Below are positions 1 to 12,743 of a stretch of DNA of 64,000 nt, piece after piece. The notes below the pieces were generated by a model that was given only the letters and a program-made list of their open reading frames with translations, had not been told where the DNA came from and made no database searches. The stretch comes from Prochilodus magdalenae (taxonomy: Eukaryota; Chordata; Actinopteri; Characiformes; Prochilodontidae), in NCBI GenBank assembly GCA_024036415.1, contig JAMWET010000129.1:1323501-1387500 (forward strand), in the 5' to 3' direction. The position numbers were made by a program, and so were the translations under genes. The first letter of the stretch is position 1. Every line of letters begins with the position of its first letter.

Positions 1-3000
1 TGTTAAACATAGCCTAAAAACATATCCCAGCTTAGCTTATACAATACATCAGTCTTAGCTAAAAAAAAAAAAAAAAAAAAAATATAGCTTTTCTTAGTTC
101 AAAGATAGGAACAGTTCCAAGCTAGAAGTCTATCTTATCTTAAAGTTAAACAAACATTCAGTCTTAGCTTGAAACCAAACACACAGTCTGTCGTAGCTCA
201 ACGCTACCTTGTTTGTTCTCAGAATACTTTTTCAAATTTTCAGTCAGAAGGTTACCTTTGATAAAAGCTCTGGGTCACGCAAAGTATGTTATCTTCCCTT
301 TTGCGCATAGTATTCCAAAAACACCTTGTCTTTTCCAAATACTGTGATCCACTTAATATGTGCTGGTTAAGAGTAGTGCCTTTCACTGTAACAGCTCGGA
401 GGCAAAGTGGCAAATCCAAGCCGTACATGCCATTAGGGTTACCGCAGCACCAAGACAAATTGTTAGCTTTCTTTGCTGCTTAGAATCTTAATTCCCCTTT
501 GGGACATTCTGAACACCATTATGAATCTCTAACCACATCAAAGTTTGTGCACTTAAAATATGTAATTAAAATGGTTAAAGGAACACATGGAAATATTACC
601 TATTCTGAGACTTTTAAGTAAGTATGAGACTGTAAGGACGAGACTGACATGTGATGTAGGCAACATTCTCCATGGTTGTCCCAGCATGTCAGACGCAGGA
701 CACTGTCATGACTACTGTATGACCATGCTTATCCCTGCACAACCTTACTCTACCCTTTTGTCAGATGGATACATCCACCATGACAATGAAGACTGTCTGT
801 AATAAAGTGCTCATTTTTGGAATGCTGCCATGATCCAGTGGTTGGTTAAAGAATCACTCAAACAAAACTAAATTAAATTGCAACATTGTTCTGCAGGAAG
901 TAGAATGTGGCATTTACAGGATGATTGCGAGGCAGAAGAACATGATGCAGGTACTACATGATACCATCAATCAAAATCTCAAAGAAAGGTTGAAATCGAA
1001 GTCTAAATGGGGTCCTACCCAGTACTACACAGGTGTACCTAATAGAGATGTGCACTTGTATATGGTTAGCTGTTCTAAGTGGCAGTATTCAACATCTTAA
1101 ATTGCTATTCTATATCCACTGATGAGGAAAAACAGCTGTGAAGACCACAAGTCATATGGATTAAAAGGTTTAATCACTATATAAATAATATTTATATATT
1201 TTAAGACCAATGTTTTCAGAAACTCATGGAATGTCATTTCTTTAAAACTTTGCATTTATATAAAATAATGCTTAGAATAATTATTGTTCTTCAGCTTTCA
1301 GTGTAAATGTAAGTTATTAGTGCCCCCTTTGCATGCTTATCTTATTATTGGCAATATATGAAACTGAGCAACATTCACAGGGGTCTGAATAACTCTGTCC
1401 CAATCCTAAAATTTTTGACTCCACCCTTGCTCAGCTATTCAGTCATTACTAAGCAAAAGCCTCGTAGTCTCTTTAATGAGTCATAGTGTACAATTAGCAT
1501 TGTGTTTCATAGTGACAAATGGAATACTTACATGTAATACCTATATGTAATAGGAAATAGGAACTATGGGAATATGTGTAATAATTAAGCAAGCAAAGAA
1601 CTCACCGATTATATTCTGCCCCTCGAAATAAATTTAGTGGATTTCTCCATACTTTGCATTCTAGAAAAAAAGGGCAGTAAATGGTTAGAAATATCATGTC
1701 TCATGTAGTATCATATCAAAAAAATTTTTTTTTTTTTTTTAATATTAATGTTAATACTTAATACTACAGACAGAAGCACAAGCAAAATGTAAAGAAATGT
1801 TAAATATTTCCTAAAATAAAACCTAAATTTTCCAAATTCAATAACTACTATATGAATGAGTATGATTACATTCACTATTTGCTTTACTGAAAGCACCACT
1901 AGAGTAATATTTACAGTTCAGATGCTTCATATTCATGACAGCATTTGTGCAGCCCATTCAGTGAGCAGTTGTAAGTACGTAGCCTTTAAAGGCAGACTTC
2001 ACACCGAGACGAAGTTAGCTGTATTCTAAGGTACCTTATTTTAACCTGAGGGAAGTATCACATATATCTTTCTTGATAAAAGCAATCACATAACACTCTT
2101 CAATGGTCAAAACTTCAATTGATGCAGCCGTTTTCAAATGTAGTTTATGTCTTCCATGTTTTGATTGACTGCTGTATTATACATATTTGTGTTTGGAGAC
2201 TGCTAGAAATTGTTCCTGTGTTTTAATTTAGGGGATTCGGTTGTTTGTATGTCATTCTGTAAGTTAGCTTAGCTAGTGGGCTAACTTGTAAACAAACACT
2301 GTGCCAGATTATTGATAAAACCTAGTGCAATGTCATATAAAATGTGTAGTACAGTAAATATGACTTGTTAATATGTTTTTTAAAAATATGTTTTTCACCA
2401 GTGTCCTGGACAAGAGTAAAAAAAAACTACAGAAAATTAAAAAAACAAAAACAAGGAAAACCGAAATTCTCAGAAACAGATCTAATTTGTAGGGCCATAG
2501 AGTTAGCAAATAATGGTACACTGGTCGGTACATTGCTTGGTGGCTTCTAACTTTTTTAATTAACAAAGACAACCGTTTAATTGTGTCATGTTAGGAATTC
2601 CACTGATATTCATTTCTCTATTTAGTATTTTGTTACTGTCTAAAGAACAACAAGTATCTCCAAATTGTGAACTTTACAGGAGATGGCAAAGACCTAATTT
2701 AATTTTAATGTAAGTCAATGGAACCAGACTCTTTCTAAGCAATTTTGGGCCATTTCTGGTCCATCCATCATTAATGTTTTTCACACAGTGTAAACTGCAG
2801 CTGCTGTGTTCAAACGATCCATAAAAGTTAAAATCAATCAAATTGGAGATACATGTTCATTGGACAGCAACAATTTAAAAGTGTTAGTTTTTTTAAGATT
2901 AAATAATATGAAGTACAGATACAGTTATTAATATCTGCAAGGTTAAACAGAAATTAAATTTACTTTTGAATGCATCATAAATTAATACAGGCATCCACAT

Positions 3001-3296
3001 CACATCCCTGTGCTTTTAAACATAGTTTAGATCATAGTAGAATATGGTAGTGTTATCTGACTGGATCATTGTGGAATGTAAGGCATCCTTTAGGTGTGGC
3101 TGGTGTGACTAATTAAAATATATTCTTTTATGTTCTGTCATATGACTAAAAAAAATCACTTCAGATATTATTGTGCTTCAATAGCCCAAACGGTGAAAAG
3201 AAATGCTTCAAATGCAGGGGATAAATCCTTGAGAGAAAGAAAAATAAATAGGTAGAAACAATTGACCACTAGAGAATCATTTACCTATTAATTTAC
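1..3296 (-). other. ST7 intron 3 (open at window start)
   Basis: Non-coding, AT-rich. It holds an A21 tract at 61-81 and an A/T homopolymer run near 1719-1741. The first 200 bases repeat the motif CAGTCTTAGCT irregularly (near 51, 160 and, degenerate, 185). The short open frames here resemble no protein I know. The next ST7 exon was searched for on the minus strand and not seen. Confidence 0.6.
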
Positions 3297-3456
3297 CTGA
3301 AACACTTTGTCGACTGGAGTCTGTTTCACCATTACTTGTGTTTGAGTTATTTGGAGAGCTGCTATCTACTCCACCCAGTAGAGGACGTAGATGACTAACA
3401 GACACTTGTTCAATGAAAGAAGTGCCATACTTCCTGAAGTACCACCATTCAAATAT
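3297..3456 (-). CDS. st7: ST7 coding exon 3
   Basis: This is 160 nt. The acceptor CCCCCTACAG precedes ATATTTGAATGG (IFEW), and the donor is TCAG|GTAAAT. It encodes [20 protein letters not shown], then [15 protein letters not shown] and an Asn/Ser-rich linker ending SRQSVS. The first half is conserved to human; the linker ([19 protein letters not shown]) is the divergent part. A second GTAAAT in AATAGGTAAATG lies 11 bases further into the intron and would add residues not found in the family. Confidence 0.93.
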
Positions 3457-6400
3457 CTGTAGGGGGAAATATTTGAAAAATGCACATAAAACAAACCTGT
3501 AAATGGTAACTATCCACACCCAGAAATCAACAGCTACACAGTTTAGCTGAAATAACTAAAAGCAACCCTACAAAAGCAAAGGAGAATTGTGTACAGTGTA
3601 CATGGACAAAATTCACAATTTTGGTTTCCACTGCAGCTTCACCTTGCTTATTTATTTGCCATCTGAGCTGCAAAAGGGATTTTAAGATTTTAAGCTGTTG
3701 CTTTAGGGACAACTCATGTGACTGTAGACTTCTAAAATCATATTTAATTAACTAATTAAGTGCTTCAAAACCAAGTGGATAAAATGCTCACACTGGGAGA
3801 AAGAGTTTGAATAGCCCAGTTCAGACAAAAATCAGGCATCAACAGGTGAAAAAGACTACTCATGTTATATTTACCTGCCAGTTTAAGTGACGTTTTACTT
3901 TGTCCATTTCACAAATAAAAGAAGCTGCTAGCTATGTAAATGTAAGGATAAAAACTTCCCAATTATGTTTTTCACATCAATAAATAGACAGGAATGTGAT
4001 GAAACAAAAACTGAATTCTTTGGCTACAATTGCTAAAAGGTATGTATGTTCTGTGTAGAGGATGCACACTAATTTGCACTTGTAGACTTAATACAAATTA
4101 ATGAAAAGTGTTAAGAAATGTTTATTTTAACATTTTCACAAATGTAATGCACTGAACTGCATTTAAACCCCACTGAACTGCAGTTGTGCTATTTTGAACT
4201 GCATTTATGGTACACTGAAATCCCGTTATATAACACAGAACTGTAAATGCAACTGTACTACACACAACATGGGTTTTTACACAGATGTATTTGCAATTGT
4301 AAACAGTCTTAATGTATAATCAGAATTATCTGCCAAAAGATAAAGCAGTAGGACCATCATAAACAATTGCAAATAACACTACAATAACATGACATGACAT
4401 AACATATTTTAATACAATATATATATAAAATACAACTTACCAATATCAGTCCTGAAATCAAGGAAGAGGTGCCAGTCAAAGCCACATAAAATTTTGGGGT
4501 TAAAGTATTCAGGAACATGCTTACTGAGGACAAACAGAACACATAATATAGGTTACAAATGCTGAGCACCAAGACTATGCAATTTACAATACAACAGCAT
4601 AATTTAATTAATAGTAGTTAGTAAATTAAGTTGAATTCAATTTCTTATGTGTTTACAGTGGTGAAACAAGACAAGTCATTTAAGATTATTTTAATAGTGA
4701 ACATTTTGTGTAATTGTTCTATTATCAAGTATTTTAGGCAATATCACCACTGCAGAAAAAGGCACCAAAAATCAGCATTTTATGTTAGTAGTCCTCTACA
4801 AATGATCTACAGTTGCTCAAATAATCTAGTTAAAGTTATTTGGAGAGCTGCTATTTTTGGTTAGGGTTAGGTTTAGAATCTGTTAAATTCAACATAAAGT
4901 TTAGTTTTACAAGCAATTTAGCAAACACAGATGTCTTTTTCCTTCTGTTCTCCAACAAACATACCTCGCAGTTTTGAGATATACCGCTTATGCCCACTCA
5001 AACCCAAAACTGAAAATTATGTATCATACACATTCGAGATATGAACTAATCCAATTGCTACTGAGTTTTAGCACGCATGTTGAACCTGGAGGACTTTTAG
5101 CCAAAAGCACTTTCACAAAATGTGGTGCAGAAGACAGAAACAATAAATGTCAGAAAATATTTAATAATTGGCTACACACTCAAGCTTGTCTGACTCACTT
5201 CTTTATTATTCTCTGATAGATGATAAGACAATATGTCTCTGACAAATGCTATTAACATTATATGTAGAACTCCAAGGGACAACTGTAAATTTCAGCACTA
5301 AACACTAAATAACAAGTGTGGCTTATGAGTGAATACACTCTCAGAAAATAAATAGTTGCATGCACCCCATTGGCCATCTAGGTTTTTTAATTTATTATTA
5401 TTATTATTATTATTTATTTATTTTTAAAGTTTTTAGATTTAAGATAAGAAAATGTACATAACTACATAGCTCTAGAAGAAAAATAAAATAATAAGTATAT
5501 AGTTAATCTTAGGACCACTGTTGTGCCTGTGAGGCAATGTTTACATTGTACCTTGACTAACAAACCTGTACCTGTACAGTACCACCACTAGATGGAGACA
5601 GATCAATAACATTGATATTTTAATTTTGTTAAAAATTGTGCAACCCAGCTAATATTATGTCTAAGTGACATGATATGTCTGCGTTGGAATTTACATGCTG
5701 TAGACAGCTGGTCTCCTACTCACTCAATCACAAATAGGACAACAATAAAGCTGAATAAATAACAGGCCTTATTTTGGTGTCAGGTTGATAGTACTTTGTT
5801 TATTTTTTTATTAATAATATTTATGCTTTGTTTTATAAGGACAATGTTTTTGAAGTCACTGGTGAGTAACATAAGACACATTATCACTGTCATGTTTTTC
5901 TAGATTATCAATACAACTATTTTTTATTAACCTTTTAATAATATATACAGCACATACTTATAACTCAAGTATTAGGATAGTATGCTATATAATGGAGCAA
6001 TATTATGTTTTTCAGAATGTATTATTCAGTATGTAAATATTTATTCATTTGTTATAACAGGTACTCTGTGGCCTGTCACTCACGTTTATTATGTATACAC
6101 ATTTATCATCTGTGCCATGTATTGTTTACTTGCTCATTTGTTCTGGAACCCTACAATATATAAGGAATTTTGCTGTTTAAATGCAATAGTTCAGGAAAAA
6201 ATAGCTGAGATTAAACCACAGCTTGCAAGGTGCTTCCAGATTTAGAAGAAAACCATGAAAATGTCCTAGACATTAATTTTAATACAGCACACAAGCCAAG
6301 GTACGCTTAGTGGAATATGATCAAGTCTAGCTTATGGCATGCTCCCTATACTGCAAAACCATACCACAAAAAGAAGACAAAGAAGACACAGTTCCACAGA

Positions 6401-6693
6401 AAGAGCACATCATTTAGCAATAAAAAGACAAAATGAAAAAGGGAATGCAAAAAAAAATTTATTCTACACAAAATAATTACTGGGCATGTAGACAAAATGG
6501 TTGACTCCAACACCTGGCCTTGAAACATACCAAAAAGAACCATGAAAAGCAATAACACAAAGAAAGAATGAAGAAGCAGGGCTAAAAAGCACAAACAAGA
6601 CCACAACGCATATACAAGGACGGAGAGACACAACCGGCTGCTGCAGAAGAGGCTGGAGCACGGGTACTTACGCGAGGATTCTGTGCCAAACAT
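3297..6693 (-). CDS. st7: ST7 protein, N-terminal three coding exons (partial gene)
   Basis: ST7 is a conserved multi-pass membrane protein, described as a putative tumour suppressor; its biochemical role is poorly known. The coding join on the minus strand is 6693-6672, 4523-4441, 3456-3297. It begins [18 protein letters not shown], the N-terminus I recall for one human ST7 isoform, and continues through [17 protein letters not shown], then [17 protein letters not shown], to a Ser/Asn-rich stretch ending RQSVS. The junctions are phase 1 and then phase 0, all with GT/AG borders. The paralogue ST7L differs here (FHKHGTSF, VTVFLNSLTPK), so ST7 is preferred. Exon 3 ends one base into a codon that would become Glu in the family; the next exon ([10 protein letters not shown] in the family) is not present down to base 1, so the gene continues outside the window. 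Confidence 0.93.
3457..4440 (-). other. ST7 intron 2
   Basis: A 984-base intron between GTAAGTTG at 4440 and the acceptor at 3457. A loosely repeated motif, GAACTGCATTTA and variants, occurs three or four times between about 4145 and 4255. A short (AT)n lies at about 4416-4427. No gene is seen. Confidence 0.8.
4441..4523 (-). CDS. st7: ST7 coding exon 2
   Basis: This is 83 nt, flanked by acceptor TTTGTCCTCAG and donor TTG|GTAAGTTG. It encodes [20 protein letters not shown] followed by LISGLIL, a near-invariant part of ST7 that contains a hydrophobic segment probably lying in the membrane. It enters in phase 1 and leaves in phase 0. Confidence 0.93.
4524..6671 (-). other. ST7 intron 1
   Basis: A 2.15-kb intron. 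It contains a 21-base exact copy of ST7 exon 3 sequence (4834-4854 matches 3345-3365 on the same strand), two telomere-like TTAGGG units beside it (about 4858-4872), and an (ATT)n run at about 5395-5430. No coding sequence is supported. Confidence 0.8.
6672..6693 (-). CDS. st7: ST7 first coding exon (MFGTESS)
   Basis: This is 22 nt of coding sequence: ATG, six more codons (FGTESS) and one base, followed by the donor C|GTAAGTAC. The start context GCC-ATG has G at -3. Joining the single C to TA at 4523-4522 makes CTA (Leu), giving MFGTESSLSMF. The exon is too short to find by ORF length; it was recognised from the isoform sequence and the matching phase. Reading through the donor gives a long spurious frame that should be ignored. 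Confidence 0.9.
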
Positions 6694-7280
6694 GGCTGGG
6701 CTGGGTGCTGCGATGGAGAAAGAGAGACAGAAAGGGAGGGGGAGAGAAAAATAGGGGAGGGGACGATGAGCAGGCAGCTACTCAGCAGGGGTCATCAATG
6801 CACACAATGCAGCCAGCCAGCACAATGGAGGCCAGTCGCTGCGCTCCTGCAGCCCAACAACCCTTCCTTTGGTCCTCCGCAACATTAAAGCTTTAAACTG
6901 ACATGCCACAACTCCGACAGCATCGGGATGTCCAAATGCACAAAACACACTCAACATCCGCAGTCAATTCTGGCTTGTTCAGATCCAACGGCTAGATGAA
7001 TATTAGCATTTCTCTCCACTGTTGCATATTTTCTCCCCTCTTCTCTTGCTTTTGATTGCCTCTCGTTCCCCGTCTATTCCTACCACTCTGCTCTTATTAG
7101 ACAGAACAGATGAAGCTGCTGCGGTTTTAGCAGACCAAATACTGCAATTTGTCAGGCTGAGGCGGCTAGTCGGTGAGACAATAGCAATACAAACGCTGGG
7201 TGACGTCAGGACCCTACGAAAAACTGACAGACTACTACTTGGGGGTGGGGAAAGAGTGAGAACAGACCAATCAGAAAGAT
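6694..7280 (-). promoter_or_regulatory. ST7 promoter / 5' UTR block
   Basis: The block directly upstream of the ST7 start codon is richer in G, C and CpG than its AT-rich surroundings. It contains a perfect cAMP-response element TGACGTCA at 7201-7208 and a CCAAT box (CCAAT, 7267-7271). The first few hundred bases are presumably 5' UTR. The transcription start cannot be placed from sequence alone. Confidence 0.6.
7201..7208. promoter_or_regulatory. CRE palindrome in ST7 promoter block
   Basis: TGACGTCA is the full palindromic CREB/ATF site. It lies about 510 bases upstream of the ST7 ATG and about 60 bases from a CCAAT box. The motif match is exact; function is inferred from context. Confidence 0.5.
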
Positions 7281-7849
7281 TTGATCATATACCCATCACG
7301 CAGACCCATAAATTCCCAAATAATTGCAAGTTATATTTAATCAACATCACATATTATCATTTCTTACATTTTCTTTTCAATGTTGCTCTTTCTCTTGATA
7401 TACTACAATGCAAGCATATATATTTTAACTTTGATCAAAAAAATGGAAATTATGCATCAATCTAATAAGTACAATATTTCTGCACTTATAGGCCGTAAGC
7501 TTTAATGACAAACAGCAGTTGTTATCCTCCATAACCAATAAATTTAACTAGACATGAAAATCCAAATGGTGATCTAACAACTAGGAAAGACCCTATTTGT
7601 GTCAGTACATAAATCCATAATTATTTCTTTTTTGTCTTTTCATGTTACCTCCTTACTAGAATATTTTACACAGCCCTCTGCCTGCTTTTTCTGTCTTTGT
7701 GCTACATTTGTGCCAAAGCCCTGCTCCTCCCCCATTTCAAAATTGTCCTAGGGTCATGACACAGGCACGTTAATTACATAGGGCTTTTCAGGAGAGTGTG
7801 GAGGAGGGGACCTCTTCACCCCTAAGCATTTCAAGCTACAATTATATAC
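7281..7849. other. no gene seen
   Basis: AT-rich spacer between the ST7 promoter block and the first transposon relic. No exon, RNA gene or recognisable repeat was found. Confidence 0.5.
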
Positions 7850-7925
7850 AATTCTGTTTTCAAAAAAGTTGGGACACTCTGCAAAATGCAAATTAAAAAC
7901 AGCGGTAAAAAACAAAACACACAGA
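7850..7925. mobile_element. Tc1-like terminal fragment (AAGTTGGGAC family)
   Basis: The stretch around 7856-7905 contains AAAAAAGTTGGGAC followed by a CTCTGCAAAATGCAAAT-type sequence. This is the terminal region of a common fish Tc1/IS630-type element. Other remnants of the family occur near 9,510, 36.6, 39.1 and 53.9 kb. Confidence 0.5.
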
Positions 7926-8469
7926 CTTTCACTCAAATACTGCCTGCTGTACCTAAAGGACATTGTTTACTTAGAAAGATCCTCAGCCAGGATAAACAAA
8001 ACAAAAGTGTTCACTCTACAGATGTGCGCAGAGGCCACTACAGTAATCAAAGACCTGCTGAACTAAGCAATCACCTCTTATTGTTGTCAATTTTATAATT
8101 ATTGTCAATATTATTAAAGTGGTATAATATTTTCTGGTTACTCGTTATTCTTAAATAAGCAGATGCTATTTTCTTTTTTATATTTGCTTTAACAAAGTTT
8201 GGAAAGTAAATGGGAAAAAAGTGAAGAGGTAAAAGAGGTGACAAGACTTTGTACGTTTTTTGTAATCGTTTGAAGGAAGTGCTTTTTTTAACCTATAAAT
8301 GGAGGCATATCGACCACTGTGTCACATCTCCTCTTCTTCTAACAACAAAGCGTTTGGAAACTGCAGAGACCAACTGCTGTTGTATTTAAAAATGAATTGT
8401 TTTCCCATTCAAATTCACTTGTGCAACAATAAAAGGGAACACACATGCAGGTCTTAGGCATTCTGTGCA

Positions 8470-9185
8470 CTTCTCACTCACTTCAAGCCAAGACTGTTGT
8501 CACAGCAGTAAAGAGGTGGACCAGTGGAGACACAAAAAAGCTACAGGGCTGCTTTGAATCCAAAAACTATAAAAAGATGACAAACAGACTAGATAAATAT
8601 TACATACACTGTCTGTCTTCTATAAAATGAGTTGGCCACGCTGGGGAATGGGGACAGACTTATCTATAAAGAAGTCAAATACAAGCTTGAGAAAGAAATT
8701 ACAGCAGCAATACTCAGAAAAGCTTAAAAGACGCATTGCTGCTAATGACCCACCTTTGTCCGGAAATGCCATCAAGATATTGCCACGACAAGGCGAGAAA
8801 AACTCTACTACAAAAGTAAAGGCATGATGGACCTAGTGTACCACTCTCCACTCTTTAGCAAGTATGTTAACAGGCTTTTCAGCAGACAGAAGGTGAGAAA
8901 AGTCACAGGGCCTGACTTAGTCCAACAATCCACCCTAAAATACTGCTTTGACCAACTAGCAAAGATTTTCACCAACATCTTCAACAAATCACTTAAACTC
9001 TGCTCTGTTCCAACATGCTAGTCATGAAGGTCTTTAAATGCCTGGTCCTAGCCCAACTGAAGGCCATTACACCCCATTGTTGGAGTCCCCACTGTTTGCA
9101 TACAAAGCTAGCAGGTCTAGCGGCCCTGACACTGCTGGAACCTACACCAGAGTTCTCTTTGTAAACTTCAGTTAGGGATGAAACA
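8470..9185 (+). pseudogene. CR1/L2-type LINE fragment (endonuclease-RT linker and RT start)
   Basis: Broken frames in sequence resemble the reverse-transcriptase polyprotein of CR1/L2-clade non-LTR elements. They run in order: VKRWTSGDTKKLQGCFES (linker), YSEKLKRRIAANDPPLS, VTGPDL and IFTNIFNKSLKLCSVPTC (upstream of the RT core), then a FAYKASRS-like stretch near 9098-9180. Frameshifts and stops separate the pieces, so it is dead. The same linker motif occurs inverted at about 13.9-14.1 kb. Confidence 0.65.
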
Positions 9186-9509
9186 CTATAGTGCCAGATT
9201 TGCTGCCGTTCAGACCGTCCCAGTTTTCAGTGCCAGATCCCATGTGCTGGTGGATTGTGGAAACAGGACGCAGAAGATGCAGCTAGGAAAACTCACCTCA
9301 TATCCTCAGAACTAGAGCTGTGTGCTCTCACTCCTTCTATTCATGCCTATGAATGTGTCTCTAATAAAACCAGCAGTTATCTTAAGGTTTGCATGGCGGG
9401 CCTCGTAGCCAAAGGTGAGGCCCCTTTTTGCCTTTAGAAGGAAGTTGAGCTGCTGGTTTTCTGGTGCAACAGCAACCACCTATTTTACTGTAGAGTCATG
9501 CTGTTGTAA

Positions 9510-9620
9510 TACCTGCATAATGTAATTTGGCATTGTCTTGCTGAAATAAGCAAAATATCATTTAGGTGGGAGCATATGCTGCTTCAAGACCTGTATACAG
9601 TAATTGAGCACTTTATTTGG
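9510..9620 (-). mobile_element. Tc1-like transposase fragment
   Basis: The stretch TTTGGCATTGTCTTGCTGAA, followed by AGCATATGCTGCTTCAAGACC and CTGTATACAG, is the reverse complement of the DDE-region sequence of the same Tc1-like family. No open frame survives. It may belong to the same insertion as 7850-7925, split by the LINE between them; that is inference. Confidence 0.5.
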
Positions 9621-10820
9621 TATCCTTACATCGTATCAGCGGTCACTGTCAGTTGTAGCTCCACTTATCATAAACACTTTGTAGTTTTACAATTACAGAG
9701 AGTATTCAATCAAAATGTTTTTCTGCATATATTGTTACCCCATTATTGGCTTTCTACATTTATGGTCTTAAATGTTATAGCTCTCTTGAAATAGTGTGCA
9801 CATGTTTTTCATACCTTTGCTGTGCTTAAATGCAGTAAGCCTAGATAAATCCTGTCAAGAGTAAAAGTTACTACTAGTTGTACATTTGACGACTTTTGAT
9901 GACCGTTTACACCTAAGGCCCTCTTCTTTTTAAGCCAACTGACCACATGCAAAATAATGACTGACACTACTCATTGATATACCAATCCTGTCATCCGAGC
10001 ACTCACTATAAGAAAAAAAATGAGAGAAAGAACAATAATGCATTTAAGTAAGTTAATTCAAATTAGGGAAAAGTGCCACCAAAACTTTTATTTAACAAAA
10101 AAAAAAACTATTTGTCACAAATGTGATTGTGGATGCTGTAAAAAAATGCTTGTGATATGAAAATTACACTCTCTTAAATTGTAATTTTGATCAAACTACC
10201 TATTTAGAAAATGTAAGTTTCTCTTACTGCGAGTCTGATGCTTCCCATGAGCCTTTCTGCATCAACAATCCTGAGCCAGTAGCAGGAAGCTACAAAATCT
10301 TCACCTGTAACAGTTAAAAATACCTAAATAAGGATGTTTATGCATCAAGACAAAGGAAAATTATCAGTTAAAGTTAAATGCAACTTAAATTTCAGCGTAC
10401 TTATTTTTTAGCTTTATATAGTATTAGTAATGCGAGTATAGTATAAGGCCGATGTTTATTGAACTTATGACACCTGTGCCCTGGGAAAGGCTGCAACTGT
10501 ACATTAAAACAATTGTTTCATTGAGCCTGTGATCTAGTGTAGATCCGACAATTCATGCCATATACATCTGTCACTGCCTAACCCTTGCTCAGACAGACAG
10601 AATTTCTAATACCTCTTTGAGGGTGACTGATGCTGACACAGTGGTTTGATGCAGTTGAGGATGCTGCTGCTACAGTGTTTATGCCTACTGCTATATTGCT
10701 ATTTCTAGCCTAGCCTAAAAATTGCTGCTGAACATTGCGTCCTTTCAAACTGTGATCTTAATGCAAAAAGGATTAATCTTCCAGTCCTGCCTACAACATT
10801 TTTTTTGTATATAAATATCC

Positions 10821-10847
10821 ATATATATATATATATATATATATATA
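10821..10847. repeat. (AT)n microsatellite
   Basis: Thirteen uninterrupted AT dinucleotides in an AT-rich spacer. Confidence 0.9.
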
Positions 10848-11393
10848 GGCCTAAAAATATCACAGTCTATGTTATCATAAATTCTGTGCTATTTTCTCGT
10901 CCACACAGAAATATCACATCATTATGATTAAACAGAACTCTGTTAGCCATAACAGACTGAACTGTAGCATTAGTAGTGCATATGTGCAATTTGCTCTTTG
11001 AAATTAAAAGAGAACTTTTGGGACTAATTATATGGTGAACTGAAGTTAGTAATTGCCTGCCCAGCCAATAAAGCTACCACTTCACCAAAGCATGTGGCAC
11101 TAGTGGATTTGTTTTTACCTAACTAGAGTCATAGCATCTTAAGGACAAAAAACAAAACAATTAATGTCTGGATATAAAAAGCACAGTACACTTTATATAT
11201 CTTATTCTGTTTACAACCACATACTTAAAAATGGTACATGTATACTTACAAGCTGTTTTTGCCTCATGCATATGCAACACATTAGTTCTCTAGTATTCTA
11301 CATGCTGACACACAGATACTGCTCTAAACACTTTGCACATGCCCTAATGTTACTGTTTACGAATATATTGTTTGTTTATTGTCTTTGCACTGT

Positions 11394-11432
<39 letters not shown>
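11394..11432. repeat. compound (AC)n(AT)n microsatellite
   Basis: A CA run passes directly into a TA run. Confidence 0.9.
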
Positions 11433-12329
11433 GATAGTAATATGTTACCTTTAATTTGCATTGAATTACATTCACTCTTATCCAGATTTCAGTTTTTATT
11501 ATTAAGCATTTTTTTTAAATAAATTTGTATTAGCAGAAATTCAAATCACTTAATTATCTTAATTATCACCAGTTATAATATATAATATAATATTTAGACA
11601 TTAGAGAGGAGTACAGATTCAGATCTCTTACATACAGTTATACATATTAAACATTCTTTTTTGACTAGCAGGAAAAACATTATTGATATTTTAATGTAGA
11701 TTGATAACTAGTCAAAATGCAGTTTTGACTACTAATAATTACATTTTATTTTGTGTTTTTTTATTTTGTGTATACAGATATCTGTAATTATATATGACTA
11801 ATATTGAATTAGAACGAGTAATATTTAAAATATATCCTAAATTAAAGTTAATATTAGTCACAACAGATTTACAGATCTTTAATTATGTGAGATTTTAAAT
11901 ACAGTAAAATCTACAACAGTAATTTTTACTAGTCTTAATTTAGCCAAATATATCCATCAATTTGCACTCTGCTAAAGTCAGCATTATTGGGTGCCAAGAC
12001 AGGGTATTATTTAACGCTTATCTAATGCTACACGGTAAGTGAAAATGGCTATAAATTGATTTAGCAATCTAATTGGTAAATACTGCAGGGCCGAGCTTTA
12101 TTTTGAAATGTCGTCTGTGGAGTTTGTATTGAGGATGTGACAAATATCCGATACTGAATTTAACTAGTCAGAACACCATTCTGATTACTCATAATAAATT
12201 TATCACCAAGTGATCTTTTCATAATAAGGATAATAACTAATGCAATATCATTAGGTCAATTTTTATATAAATAGAAATGAATAAAATAGAAAATAGAAAT
12301 ACTACAGCAGTTGGAAAATAAATAATATT

Positions 12330-12706
12330 TTCCATGCGTTTTGCGACTTGTTTCGCTAGTGTGCTTTTAGGCTAAAACGGCTTGCCGTACTGAACTCTAT
12401 ATCACTGTCTTCCGGTTTACGGTACGTAGTTTACGTAGTTTACGGGTTTATCCAAACCGCGAACTTCAGATGGTTAGTGCGGAACTGCACATTAAATTAA
12501 ACGTAACTGTTGTCACAACCAGCACGAGTCCTGTGTTTCCCCTATGATTTTTTTCAGCAGCGGTGGCTCCGTAAGGCTTATAATCTGTATGAACGGCCGT
12601 CGCTGATCACTTAAGTCCTACAGAGAAACTCTTACCGAGGAAAAAGGCCTTTCAGACTCGGGGAATGGAGCAATCCTGCAGCGGGTTCGGAGCGAGAGAG
12701 AGAGAG

Positions 12707-12743
<37 letters not shown>

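Larger units (their letters stand above)
9621..12300. other. gene-poor AT-rich spacer with microsatellites
   Basis: No exon was recognised. It contains an (AT)n run at 10821-10847 and a compound (AC)n(AT)n run at about 11394-11432. The remainder is unremarkable AT-rich sequence. Confidence 0.55.

Noticed and set aside
3297..4523. ST7L instead of ST7
   Set aside because: Sequences [10 protein letters not shown] and [11 protein letters not shown] fit ST7; ST7L has VTVFLNSLTPK and FHKHGTSF.
6346..6671. Long hydrophobic frame after MFGTESS
   Set aside because: Intron read-through past the GTAAGT donor. The spliced product matches ST7.
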